From: Gracilibacillus orientalis | Lineage (GTDB): Bacteria > Bacillota > Bacilli > Bacillales > Amphibacillaceae | DNA length: 64,000 nt | Assembly (NCBI RefSeq): GCF_900114645.1 | Contig: NZ_FOTR01000008.1 | Span: 153,597 to 217,596 of the forward strand | Direction of reading: 5' to 3' | Shown here: one piece after another, positions 1 to 8,160 of the stretch | How positions within the stretch are numbered: position 1 is the stretch's first letter | Layout: each line of letters begins with the position of its first letter | Notes under the pieces: generated by a model | Databases searched by the model: none | The model's input: only the letters and a program-made list of their open reading frames with translations | Told to the model about the DNA's origin: nothing | Translations under genes and position numbers: made by a program

Positions 1-164
1 TAGTATGCACGGTATTAAGTTTTTTAGTGCCTTAAGTTATTTATAAAACAAATCAAAAACTACACCAAAATGGAGATCCTCCTTGGAAGAAAAAGGATTA
101 GGGTTAATTAAAGATTTTCTTCTGGACTGCACCCTATCATAGCATAGTTTTTGCTTGATAACTT

Positions 165-195
165 TTGAACTAGAGCTAAGTATTTTCTATATAAT
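165..195 (+). promoter_or_regulatory. sigma-A-like promoter for the leader ORF and membrane protein
   Basis: TTGAAC at 165-170, a 17-base spacer, then TATATA at 188-193 (overlapping TATAAT at 190-195). It lies about 85 bases before the first start codon. The assignment is by motif only. Confidence 0.45.
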
Positions 196-279
196 CCCAT
201 AAAAAAACTATATTTTGGTTATATTACCTACCATTATTTGGAATACTAATCTTAACGATCAATTTAAGAAGGTGTAAAA

Positions 280-405
280 ATGAACCGTAATACTGCTGTA
301 ATATCTCTAAATAAAAGATACTCCTCAATTTTTTCAATTATTCAACATCCTTTTCTTTCCATAATAATAACTTTGCTCACCAAAAGAAAGGTGCTAGAAA
401 TGTGA
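280..405 (+). CDS. 41-residue leader ORF coupled to the next gene
   Basis: A short frame starts at ATG 280 after AAGAAGGTG and ends in ATGTGA at 400-405. That end overlaps the GTG start (402) of the following gene, as expected for translational coupling. The peptide is basic at its start (MNRNTAVISLNKRYS), then hydrophobic (FLSIIITLLTK), and has no recognisable domain. It could be a real small membrane peptide, a leader that loads ribosomes onto the downstream start, or chance. The good Shine-Dalgarno sequence and the overlapping stop and start favour translation, but there is no homology evidence. Confidence 0.4.
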   Translation: MNRNTAVISLNKRYSSIFSIIQHPFLSIIITLLTKRKVLEM

Positions 406-866
406 AGACATTAGAGGCTATATTATGGAGTATCGCATTACCTGGATTTGCTCAAGTGCTCAACAGAAAAATAGTTAAGGGGATTATCTTAATTGGATTA
501 GAGTTTTTAATTAATGTACAGTCAAATTTAAATGAAGTAATTATTTTTAGTTTTTATGGCCAAATTGAAAAGGCTATTGCAAACGCAAACTTTCAATGGC
601 TCATGTTTTATCCATGTTTATATTTTTTTGCTATGTGGGATGCTTATCGTGATGCAGGTGGGAATGAGAAGCCCTATGCTTTCTTACCATTTGTTTTTTC
701 CGCCTATTTCGTAACTGTGGGAACGATCTATTCCTCAACTTTCAGTTTGTTTGAGGTACTGTTAGGGCCACTCTGGCTACCGATGTTAAGTGTGTTACCA
801 GGGATGCTTGTAGGATTTCTATTGCAAATGCTTCTGAGAAAGCGAAGCTCCATAAAATATCAGTAA
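402..866 (+). CDS. small multi-pass membrane protein of unknown function
   Basis: A 154-residue protein with a GTG start 8 bases after AAAGGTG. Hydrophobic stretches near residues 5-25, 25-50, 65-82, 92-112 and 118-145 suggest about four or five membrane segments, and the C-terminus is basic (LLRKRSSIKYQ). An N-terminal PGFAQ..N...KGIILI pattern followed by a FYP...MWDAY motif recalls small uncharacterised Bacillus membrane proteins of similar length, which I recognise only as a type. The start overlaps the preceding 41-residue frame, so the two are probably coupled. An inverted repeat that can end transcription follows at 914-963. No function can be assigned. Confidence 0.7.
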   Translation: MKTLEAILWSIALPGFAQVLNRKIVKGIILIGLEFLINVQSNLNEVIIFSFYGQIEKAIANANFQWLMFYPCLYFFAMWDAYRDAGGNEKPYAFLPFVFSAYFVTVGTIYSSTFSLFEVLLGPLWLPMLSVLPGMLVGFLLQMLLRKRSSIKYQ

Positions 867-913
867 AGAGAAGCGTTGGAGATCAATAGTTTTGTATATA
901 ATTCATAACGAAA

Positions 914-963
914 AAAGTAGTTCATTTTGAAATACATTCTGGTACTTCAAAACGGAACTACTT
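914..963. terminator. bidirectional terminator-like inverted repeat
   Basis: The arms AGTAGTTCATTTTGAA and TTCAAAACGGAACTACT pair almost fully around a loop of about 14 bases, flanked by an A-run on the left and TTTC on the right. It separates the convergent membrane protein gene and the DUF3231 remnant. Confidence 0.65.
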
Positions 964-970
964 TCTGAGA

Positions 971-1790
971 TCATTCTTCTTTATTTCTAGCTAACTTCTC
1001 GCGATCTTTCGTTCCTGGAGGTTGTTCAAACCAATTATTTTTGATCATAATATCTGCACCGCTCTTAGCTAACCGAGATACTTCCAAAGACAGACGCTCA
1101 TAATCAACCATCAAATCACTTCGTTGACTAGCAGCTGCAGCAGTAGCATAATTGCCTACTCCAGCTGATACAATGAGTGACATATGAAACATCATTAACT
1201 TGTCTGAAAACGTTTGAGTAGTCGAGTCACTCACACCAAAATCGGGCACAATGGTCTTTTTTAATTCAGCGGATTTAAACCACTCATATATTTTTTACTT
1301 TGGACATAATTCGTTTCTTTTGGCACTTCGATATATGGATGCCTTACATTTACTCCTTTGGATAGAGCAATTTCGCTTGATTGATTAAAAAGCTTCGTCG
1401 ACTCATTAAGAGCTTGTGTAAAGTAATATCGTATATCCTCCCTATCACTCATAGAGATAAATCCACTATAGATTAACATCCCTACTTTTGCCATTTGGTT
1501 TACATAGCTTAAGCAAAATATATCCGTGTAAAGCCATTGAGCATTCATGTTAACATCTCGTTCAGTAAACCCATTAGGTTTCACATAATTATCTTGTCCG
1601 AAAATAGTAAGTAATTGTTCAAGATGGCTTGAAGAAAGGTCATAAGCAAACTGTACAACTGGTTTTATATCTGGGTCTTCAATATGTTTCAGCATAAAGC
1701 TTACACGCACTTCGCCATACTGTCATTCATATATCCCGTCCATAGTGAAGCAATTTCACCTGATGTTAGATGTATCATTTTGTCACTCAT
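971..1790 (-). pseudogene. DUF3231 family protein, broken by two frameshifts
   Basis: The reading starts at ATG 1790 (MSDKMIHLTSGEIASLW...MNDSMAKCV) and runs into a stop at about 1704. One missing base there (GTGTAAGC where GTGTTAAGC would keep the frame) moves the reading to the next frame, which continues HIEDPDIKPVVQFAYDLSS. A second shift near 1285-1290, after QSKK and consistent with one lost A in an A-run, leads to EWFKSAELKKTIVPDFG and then FSDKLMMFHMSL. These are characteristic DUF3231 sequences (ferritin-like helical bundle proteins of Bacilli, usually about 330 residues). The summed length, about 273 codons, also suggests an internal loss of roughly 60 residues. No good ribosome binding site precedes the ATG. 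I read it as a decayed gene; sequencing error at the homopolymer is a weaker alternative. Confidence 0.75.
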
Positions 1791-1866
1791 ATGTAATATA
1801 ATCATATACTTATTATGCGCAAAATCATGGATAATATGATATATCTATTGGTAGAAGTGGTTAATT

Positions 1867-2730
1867 TTACGGTGAAGATTTTCGAAACGATAAAAAAATT
1901 AATGCTGTAAAAATGAGCAACAAACCTAATACTATTTGTACAGTTATCGCTTCCTTTATCACGACAATTCCGAGAACTGACGCAGTAAGTGGCTCTGCAA
2001 GCGAAAGCGTCACAGCTGTTGCTGCAGAAGTACCTAACAAACCACGAGCAAAGAATAAGTAAGCAATTGCTGTTGCTAAAATCCCTAGATGTAATGCTAT
2101 GATGCTGCCATTCGGTTGCAGTAACCAAGAAAAATCATATAAGAATAAAATGGGTGATAATAGAATCGCAGCAAACGTGAACACCACTGCAACAACCGTT
2201 TCTGAGCGATGTTGTTCCAATAACTTTTTACTAAACAAGGTATATGCTGCAAAGGATAAACCTGCTCCAACAGCCATCAGAATCCCGAATGGTGATATCG
2301 TAACTGTCGCCTTATTAGCAGCTAGTAATGTACAACCTGCTACCGCTAAAATAGTAGCCAACCACCATCTTCGGTCTGGGATATTTCGATAGAATAACCA
2401 TTCTAGTAATCCTGCTAATATTGGTGCACTCCCAATTGCTACCACTGTACCAACTGCTACACCTGTCCAAGATACCGCAGAGAAAAAAAGCGGTTGATAA
2501 GCTGCCATCGATAATGCTGCTAAAAATGTTGTCAACTTGGGCCACCTTTTGATATAAAACTTTCCTTGTATAACTACAAATACTAATAAAGCTACTCCAC
2601 CGATAGCCAAACGAATGGCTCCAATAGCAACAGGATGTGCGGATGATGGTGCAAAGCTTTGTGCTGTCCCTGTTGTTCCCCAAAGTATAGCTGCAATCAA
2701 TATAAACAAAATAGCATTTCGGTGACTCAT
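1867..2730 (-). CDS. EamA-type drug/metabolite transporter
   Basis: A 287-residue integral membrane protein of the DMT superfamily. It shows two EamA repeats, each about five hydrophobic helices (roughly residues 5-135 and 150-283). Typical sequences include AAILWGTTGT near the N-terminus, an AIRLAIGG helix, and in the second half a SLAEPLTASVLG motif followed by a last helix. Length is normal for the family, which exports small metabolites or amino acids; the substrate cannot be read. GAGGAGAG precedes the ATG. It is a single gene with no partner, and the start is well separated from the next minus-strand unit by a terminator at 2886-2916. Confidence 0.9.
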   Translation of the reverse strand: MSHRNAILFILIAAILWGTTGTAQSFAPSSAHPVAIGAIRLAIGGVALLVFVVIQGKFYIKRWPKLTTFLAALSMAAYQPLFFSAVSWTGVAVGTVVAIGSAPILAGLLEWLFYRNIPDRRWWLATILAVAGCTLLAANKATVTISPFGILMAVGAGLSFAAYTLFSKKLLEQHRSETVVAVVFTFAAILLSPILFLYDFSWLLQPNGSIIALHLGILATAIAYLFFARGLLGTSAATAVTLSLAEPLTASVLGIVVIKEAITVQIVLGLLLIFTALIFLSFRKSSP

Positions 2731-2885
2731 CTAAACTCTCTCCTCATCCATTTATCTCATAACTTATTATATCAACAAATACTTTCCTACTGTAAATGTG
2801 TTACTATTTTCTATTATATATCATGGTTCAAATATGTTTTGACACTATGGAAACAGCCTCTATTTTTTTTAAAAAAACAAGATAA

Positions 2886-2916
2886 AAACAGCACCACTCA
2901 AAAAGTGGTACTGTTT
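2886..2916 (-). terminator. intrinsic terminator of the DUF4212/symporter operon
   Basis: On the minus strand AAACAGTACCACT pairs with AGTGGTGCTGTTT (one mismatch), followed by TTTATCTTGTTTTTTT. It lies directly after the stop of the 152-residue membrane protein. Confidence 0.75.
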
Positions 2917-2919
2917 CAG

Positions 2920-3378
2920 TTAAGCTGTTCCTTCTAATCTTTTCTTATGAGCTAAATCTGCTTTTGTTTCACGTACAAACCTACCAGATCCAAGCCATGC
3001 AGCTAATGCAAAGATTAAATAAATTGCCTGTGTTGCATGTGCACCCTGGAGAATGACTTGCAATCCCATACCGAAACCTAATGAAGGGATTGCGATCAGG
3101 AATGTCCGGAAAATCCGTTCAAAACCCTTCTCAAGTGGCAGTGGCCAAAACCTGGAGAAAAATACTCCTAAAGCAACTCCCATTCCTGATACAACAAACA
3201 GTTGCACAAGAACAATTGGCGTAGGAAATGGCCATTCCATCAGATAGTAACCAGTTAAATAAAAGATTTCAAGAAACAGGGTAATCCCTATCACCTTTTG
3301 AAAAGTTTTCATATTCATCCATGGATGGAAAAGATATAAGATGACTACTAAACCTGCTAAAACTATTGTCCAATTCAT
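2920..3378 (-). CDS. membrane protein of the symporter operon, function unknown
   Basis: A 152-residue protein with four likely membrane helices (about residues 3-18, 26-46, 53-74 and 90-130) and a basic C-terminal tail (RETKADLAHKKRLEG). A strong AAAGGAGG site precedes the ATG. It begins 45 bases after the DUF4212-type symporter gene and is followed at once by a terminator, so it is the last gene of that operon. I do not recognise the family. Co-transcription suggests an accessory role in carboxylate uptake or metabolism, but this is guilt by association only. Confidence 0.7.
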   Translation of the reverse strand: MNWTIVLAGLVVILYLFHPWMNMKTFQKVIGITLFLEIFYLTGYYLMEWPFPTPIVLVQLFVVSGMGVALGVFFSRFWPLPLEKGFERIFRTFLIAIPSLGFGMGLQVILQGAHATQAIYLIFALAAWLGSGRFVRETKADLAHKKRLEGTA

Positions 3379-3423
3379 CTTTTTCCTCCTTTCTGCCAGT
3401 TGATCCTCATACTCCTTAGCCTT

Positions 3424-5097
3424 TTACTCATCTATTTCTGGCGCACGTACATTTTCAATTAATTCCTGAATATCTTTAGGCGGTTCTGGAGTCATCCTAG
3501 AAACAATAAAGCTGACGACAAAGTTTAGCACCATGCCTACTACTCCGACACCTTGAGCATTAATACCAAAGAAGCTATCTAAAATTGGTTCATCCGTTCC
3601 CAAAATAGACTGAGAGAGCATGGCACCAATCATGATTAGCGTGAAACCTAAACCAGTAACGATTCCAGCAATCGCACCTTCTTTATTCATCCGCTTGTCA
3701 AAGATACCTAACAGAATAACCGGAAACAGACTTGCTGCACCTAGACCAAAGGCAAGTGCGACAACTTCTCCGGCAAAGCCTGGGGGATTAATACCGACAT
3801 ATGCTGCGATAGCCAATGCTATCAGTAATGTAATCCGGCCAACGCGCAGTCTTTGTGATTCTGAGGCTTCTTTATTAAAAATCCGATAATAGATATCATG
3901 TGATACGGCACTTGTCATCGTAATTAATAACCCTGATGCAGTAGACAATGCCGCTGCTAGTCCTCCGGCTGCAACCAACGCAATAATAAAAGGTGCAAGG
4001 TTTGCTACTTCCGGAGTGGATAACACGATAATATCTCCGTCAATAAAGACTTCATTGTCTTCACCACCAGTAAAATTCACCACTCCATCACCATTTACAT
4101 CATCTAATTGTAAGAGACCTGTTGTTTCCCATTTACTTACCCATTCAATATTCTGAACTTCTTCCAATGGCTGATCTGCTATCGTGTCGATTAAATTGTA
4201 TTTAGCAAATGCACCAACAGCAGGTGCTGTTAAATAAAGAAGTCCTATAAATATAATCGCCCAAACCGCTGACCAACGTGCAGCACGGACACTTTTAACA
4301 GTATAGAAACGGACGATAACATGTGGAAGCCCAGCAGTACCCGCCATTAAAGCTAAAGTAACCATAAAGACATTAATCATGGATAAATCGGTAAATGGCA
4401 CCATGTATTCCGTCATACCGAGATCTACTTGAATCTGTCCGAGACGATCGATAATATCACTACTTGTTAAGGCTAGCTGTGGAATTGGATTGCCAGTTAA
4501 CTGAAAAGAAATGGCAAACGCAGGAATTAAAAAAGCGATAATAATAACAAAATATTGAATGGCCTGTGTCCAGGTTACACCTTTCATTCCACCTAGTAAT
4601 GCAAAAAATCCAACAATGGCCATTCCAATTAGAACCCCTATAACAATATCTACCTGCAAGTAACGACTAAAAACTATTCCTACCCCGCGCATTTGTCCGG
4701 AAATATACGTAAGTGAGATAAAAATCGTCGCAACTGCTGCTACTGCGCGGGCACTACTTGAATAAAAACGGTCACCAATAAAGTCTGGAACGGTAAACTT
4801 TCCAAATTTACGTAAATAGGGAGCGAGCAATAATGCTAAAAGCACATAACCCCCGGTCCATCCCATTAAGTAAATTGTTCCGTCGTACCCTAAAAATGCT
4901 ACAAGTCCTGCCATTGAAATAAAGGATGCGGCAGACATCCAGTCCGCAGCAATAGCAGCGCCGTTTGCTAAAGTTGGAACACCCTGTCCAGCTACATAAA
5001 AATTGGAAGTATCACGAACCCTTGACCACCAACCAATTCCTGTGTAAGTAGCGAACGTAATAAGAACTAGAATAATCGTAATGACTTCAACACTCAT
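3424..5097 (-). CDS. sodium:solute symporter, acetate/carboxylate type (VC_2705-like subfamily)
   Basis: A 557-residue SSS-family permease with about 13 predicted membrane helices. The N-terminal YVAGQGVPTLANGAAIAADW and the TGIGWWS and GTAGLPHVIVRFYT sequences are typical of ActP-like cation/carboxylate symporters. Compared with shorter ActP proteins it carries an extra loop at about residues 300-360 that includes DVNGDGVVN, an EF-hand-like calcium-binding pattern. This long form, together with a DUF4212 small subunit encoded just upstream, matches the subfamily I know as the VC_2705 group. Likely substrates are acetate, pyruvate or related acids; the exact one cannot be read. AAGGAGGGG precedes the ATG. 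It is the middle gene of a three-gene operon with a cre site at its head. Confidence 0.88.
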   Translation of the reverse strand: MSVEVITIILVLITFATYTGIGWWSRVRDTSNFYVAGQGVPTLANGAAIAADWMSAASFISMAGLVAFLGYDGTIYLMGWTGGYVLLALLLAPYLRKFGKFTVPDFIGDRFYSSSARAVAAVATIFISLTYISGQMRGVGIVFSRYLQVDIVIGVLIGMAIVGFFALLGGMKGVTWTQAIQYFVIIIAFLIPAFAISFQLTGNPIPQLALTSSDIIDRLGQIQVDLGMTEYMVPFTDLSMINVFMVTLALMAGTAGLPHVIVRFYTVKSVRAARWSAVWAIIFIGLLYLTAPAVGAFAKYNLIDTIADQPLEEVQNIEWVSKWETTGLLQLDDVNGDGVVNFTGGEDNEVFIDGDIIVLSTPEVANLAPFIIALVAAGGLAAALSTASGLLITMTSAVSHDIYYRIFNKEASESQRLRVGRITLLIALAIAAYVGINPPGFAGEVVALAFGLGAASLFPVILLGIFDKRMNKEGAIAGIVTGLGFTLIMIGAMLSQSILGTDEPILDSFFGINAQGVGVVGMVLNFVVSFIVSRMTPEPPKDIQELIENVRAPEIDE

Positions 5098-5131
5098 GGA
5101 AATCCCCTCCTTAATAACTACTTAACTGTTT

Positions 5132-5407
5132 CTAATTCCCATCCTTTAACATTTCTTTATATTGTTTGTCGAGTTTATCCATACGAACTGCATACGTCAG
5201 TATTAAAAGGATAAATACCAGTATGGAACCCTGATGCGCAAACCAGAACGCCAAAGATACATTGAAAAATTGAATATTGGAGAGAGGTTCAGCAAACAGT
5301 ACTCCCGCACCAAGCCCAACCAAAAACCAAATAACAAGTAGACTTATGATCAATTTGATGTTTTTCTTCCAATACCATTTCTGTTTTTCATTGAGTGTTT
5401 GATTCAT
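5132..5407 (-). CDS. DUF4212 small subunit of the sodium:solute symporter
   Basis: About 91 residues starting MNQTLNEKQKWYWKKN, with two membrane helices (about residues 17-40 and 53-75) and a charged C-terminus. The YWKKNIK...LVIWF...GAGVLF pattern and the FFNVSLAFWFAHQGS segment are typical of DUF4212, the small partner of VC_2705-type symporters. A longer frame opens at 5458 but has no ribosome binding site; the internal ATG at 5407 follows AAAGGATGGGAAGAG and gives the family's usual length. It lies 34 bases upstream of the symporter and is the first gene of the operon. A near-perfect cre lies 52 bases before the start. Confidence 0.85.
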   Translation of the reverse strand: MNQTLNEKQKWYWKKNIKLIISLLVIWFLVGLGAGVLFAEPLSNIQFFNVSLAFWFAHQGSILVFILLILTYAVRMDKLDKQYKEMLKDGN

Positions 5408-5458
5408 TGACTCTTCCCATCCTTTCTCGCTTTTATTAATGTTAGAGTATAAGTTCAT

Positions 5459-5472
5459 AGAAAACGCTTACA
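5459..5472 (-). promoter_or_regulatory. cre site (CcpA operator) before the DUF4212-symporter operon
   Basis: AGAAAACGCTTACA matches TGWAANCGNTNWCA at 13 of 14 positions. Its place about 50 bases before the first gene of a carboxylate uptake operon fits carbon catabolite control of acetate or pyruvate uptake. Confidence 0.65.
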
Positions 5473-5552
5473 AATACAACCACAAAAGCACTATGCTAAG
5501 GATATCAAGCGAATTTATTCTTTTGTTTCAAAGCCCATCCTCTTTGAAAACA

Positions 5553-5591
5553 TAAAAAAATACTAAATACGCTAACATTTGTATTTAGTAT
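5553..5591 (-). terminator. intrinsic terminator after the LytT-type regulator gene
   Basis: On the minus strand ATACTAAATAC, a 10-base loop and GTATTTAGTAT form a perfect 11-bp stem followed by seven T. It ends the ywcB-like/symporter/lytS/lytT operon and isolates the DUF4212 operon. Confidence 0.8.
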
Positions 5592-5674
5592 ATTAAATAT
5601 AATTGATTCAATTTCGAGATTTTCTTCAAATGCAGATTTATCTGTTTAAAATGTTGCATTCATTGTCTGAATGG

Positions 5675-6409
5675 TCAATTTAATCCTTGTAACATATCAA
5701 AAAATTCTTTTGATACCGTTCTGCTCATCGGAACTTGCGATTTATTTTTGTCATTAATGACAATATTATAGGCTCCATTAAACCACGGGGCAATCTCCTC
5801 GATTGCATCCAGATTTACCAGATAACTTCGATGTGGTCGATAAAAAGGATATGCGAATAACTTTTCTTCTAGTTCTTTTAAATTCATTTTTGTCTCAATT
5901 ACTTCATTCGTTAACGTGTGTAAGAGTAGCTGTCTTCCTTCACGCACTGCATATCCAATCTGCAACGGGTCGATAACAACCATTTTTTTATCAGTAGAAA
6001 TAATCAGCTTCTCAATTTTCGGCTTTTTATTTTGCTTTTTCTTAAGTTCTCCTCGCACTCGTTCCATCGCTGTATCAAAACGTGCTTTGTCAAAAGGCTT
6101 CAATAAGTAATCTGTGGCTTGGAGATCAAATGCCTGAACAGCATACGTGTCATAGGCAGTAGTAAATACAATCACCGGCTCGTTCCCATCTTCTTGACGC
6201 AATGCTTCCGCTGCTTCCAAGCCGGTGAGACCAGGCATATGTATATCCAGAAATAACACATCCGGTTTATAGTCATGATATAACTGTAGCAATTGTTCCC
6301 CATTTTCTGCACTTGGACATACTATCACATCGTCTTCCTGCTCAAGTAGATATGTCAGTTCTTCACGTCCCAGACGCTCATCCTCTGCAATCATTACTTG
6401 AATCTTCAT
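5675..6409 (-). CDS. lytT: LytTR-family response regulator
   Basis: A 244-residue response regulator. Residues 1-120 form the receiver domain with acidic residues ED at 9-10, the phosphoacceptor Asp55 in LFLDIHMPG and the conserved TT/Lys region (VFTTAYDTYAV, LLKPFDK). Residues about 137-240 form a LytTR DNA-binding domain (FYRPHRSYLVNL, QVPMSRTVSKEF). Its ATG overlaps the stop of the kinase gene in TAATG, so the pair is translationally coupled. LytS/LytT (YpdA/YpdB, BtsS/BtsR) pairs in other bacteria sense pyruvate or related signals and switch on carboxylate transporters. Location between two symporter operons suggests it controls one or both. The name is by family, not proven orthology. 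Confidence 0.9.
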   Translation of the reverse strand: MKIQVMIAEDERLGREELTYLLEQEDDVIVCPSAENGEQLLQLYHDYKPDVLFLDIHMPGLTGLEAAEALRQEDGNEPVIVFTTAYDTYAVQAFDLQATDYLLKPFDKARFDTAMERVRGELKKKQNKKPKIEKLIISTDKKMVVIDPLQIGYAVREGRQLLLHTLTNEVIETKMNLKELEEKLFAYPFYRPHRSYLVNLDAIEEIAPWFNGAYNIVINDKNKSQVPMSRTVSKEFFDMLQGLN

Positions 6410-8160
6410 TATACGCCACTCCTTGCATTGACTAGTATTTTAAAAGAAACAGAACTTCCTTTTTCCGGTATATTTCGGAAGTGCAGTCGACTTCCTTCTC
6501 CCATAATTCCTTTTAATCGTTCATTAATATTATATAAGGCCGTTCCATTACCATTCTTTTGATCAATCGGCTCTATTCCAAGTAATGCCTGAATATCATC
6601 CGAAAAACCTTTACCATTGTCCCGAACTTCGATATATATCCACTCTTCTTTCCTTGTAATAATTAAATCGATTCTTCCTTTCATCTGTTTATCCTTTAAC
6701 CCATGCTGAATACAATTTTCAATGAGAGGCTGTAATGTTGCTGGCGGTATCAACACATCCTCGAGATCTTGATCAATTAATTTGTTAATGATTAACTGAT
6801 CCATGAAGCGTGCAGTAACAATTTCCACATAGGCATTGACGTGTTCAAGCTCATTTTTCAAGGGAATCAGTTTTTTGCTGGCAATGGTCAGATTCGCCCG
6901 CATATAGTGACTCAGCTGTATTAGTATATGACGTGCCTTTTCCTGATTGACCCGCATTAGGGAATGTAGCAGATTAAAAGTATTGAATAAAAAATGTGGA
7001 TTAATCTGTGCTTGAAGATTTCGTATTTCCGCTTCCTTCAATAGTTTTTTCATTCTTTCCGCCTCAAACCCACTGATTTGATTGGAAATAATCGTTCCAA
7101 GACCTTTGGCAAGTTCAATTTCAACGGCCCGAATCTGTTGAGAATGTCGAAAATATAAGTTAATCAGACCGATGATCTCACCGGAACGGTAAATCGGTAC
7201 CATGATCGCCGTTTTCAATGGACAAGCATCAAAGCGGCACTGGATACCTTCTCTATCGTAGGCAACTTGGATATCCCCTGTATCAAGCGCTTTATGCGAA
7301 AGTCTCATTTTGAGGGGCTCCCCTAATCGATGATGGTCATCACCAAGACCTACATGGCTAAGTACCTTCTGTTTATCCGTAATGGCAATCGCAGCAACAT
7401 CGAGTTCACCAAACAGAAGCCTTGCCATTTTGTCTGCATTAGAAATTAACGAAGCATCCTGAAGAATTGGTAGTGCTTTTTCCGCAATCGATAAAGCTCG
7501 GTTTGTTTCAATCGCTGCTTCTCTTTCCGTTTCATTAAGCGCAGCACGGATAACCATTGTGAAAATGGCGAGGGCAACGGCATTGGTAATCACAAGCGGG
7601 ATACCAATTGTATTTACTAGCTCCACACCTTTTTCTTGATCAGATATAAAAATCAGTAGCAAACCCATATGTAAAACCGGTGGGAACATACCAATAAATA
7701 ATGCCTTCCCCGGTGCGATGACCCGTTCATCCGAGAAAAACTGACCTGTCCACCCTGTAATTAAGCCTGCAAGAGGGTTAATCAAACTGTTGGCAACCCA
7801 AGCCTCTCCACCCATAAATCCAAGGTAGATACCCGTAATAACTCCTGCTCCAAGTCCGACATATGGTCCACCAAGTAGCCCGGCAATCATGACCACTACT
7901 GTACTGAAACCGATCAGCACCTCACTAGATGTCACATCAGTAATTCTCGATTCAAGCACTAACGTGTCCATTCGAATTAACACACCGGTATGCGTCCCTA
8001 GTATCCCAATAAAACCGAAGACGAGCGCAAGATAAATCACTGTATCGATTGCTATATCCCGGTCTAGTAATGATCGGAAACCTGGTATTTGTGTTAACAT
8101 GAAGGCAGCTAACAGAAGCAAGCCGATCCGTTCAAACAAAACAATGGTGAGGTCAATCAT
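6409..8160 (-). CDS. lytS: LytS-type sensor histidine kinase
   Basis: A 583-residue membrane kinase. Residues 1-205 are the 5TM-5TMR_LYT input region with about six hydrophobic helices. Residues about 215-360 form a GAF-like domain that includes QCRFDACPLKTAIMVPIYRS. The His_kinase domain has His389 in QINPHFLFNTFNLLHS. The ATPase has an N-box (LQPLIENCIQHGL), a G1-box (RDNGKGFS) and a GNGTALYNINERL motif. Domain order and length match LytS/YpdA. The gene overlaps the upstream symporter gene by 8 bases and the regulator gene by 1, so four genes are one coupled transcript. The ligand is not readable; pyruvate, acetate or membrane state are possibilities from relatives. Confidence 0.92.
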   Translation of the reverse strand: MIDLTIVLFERIGLLLLAAFMLTQIPGFRSLLDRDIAIDTVIYLALVFGFIGILGTHTGVLIRMDTLVLESRITDVTSSEVLIGFSTVVVMIAGLLGGPYVGLGAGVITGIYLGFMGGEAWVANSLINPLAGLITGWTGQFFSDERVIAPGKALFIGMFPPVLHMGLLLIFISDQEKGVELVNTIGIPLVITNAVALAIFTMVIRAALNETEREAAIETNRALSIAEKALPILQDASLISNADKMARLLFGELDVAAIAITDKQKVLSHVGLGDDHHRLGEPLKMRLSHKALDTGDIQVAYDREGIQCRFDACPLKTAIMVPIYRSGEIIGLINLYFRHSQQIRAVEIELAKGLGTIISNQISGFEAERMKKLLKEAEIRNLQAQINPHFLFNTFNLLHSLMRVNQEKARHILIQLSHYMRANLTIASKKLIPLKNELEHVNAYVEIVTARFMDQLIINKLIDQDLEDVLIPPATLQPLIENCIQHGLKDKQMKGRIDLIITRKEEWIYIEVRDNGKGFSDDIQALLGIEPIDQKNGNGTALYNINERLKGIMGEGSRLHFRNIPEKGSSVSFKILVNARSGV

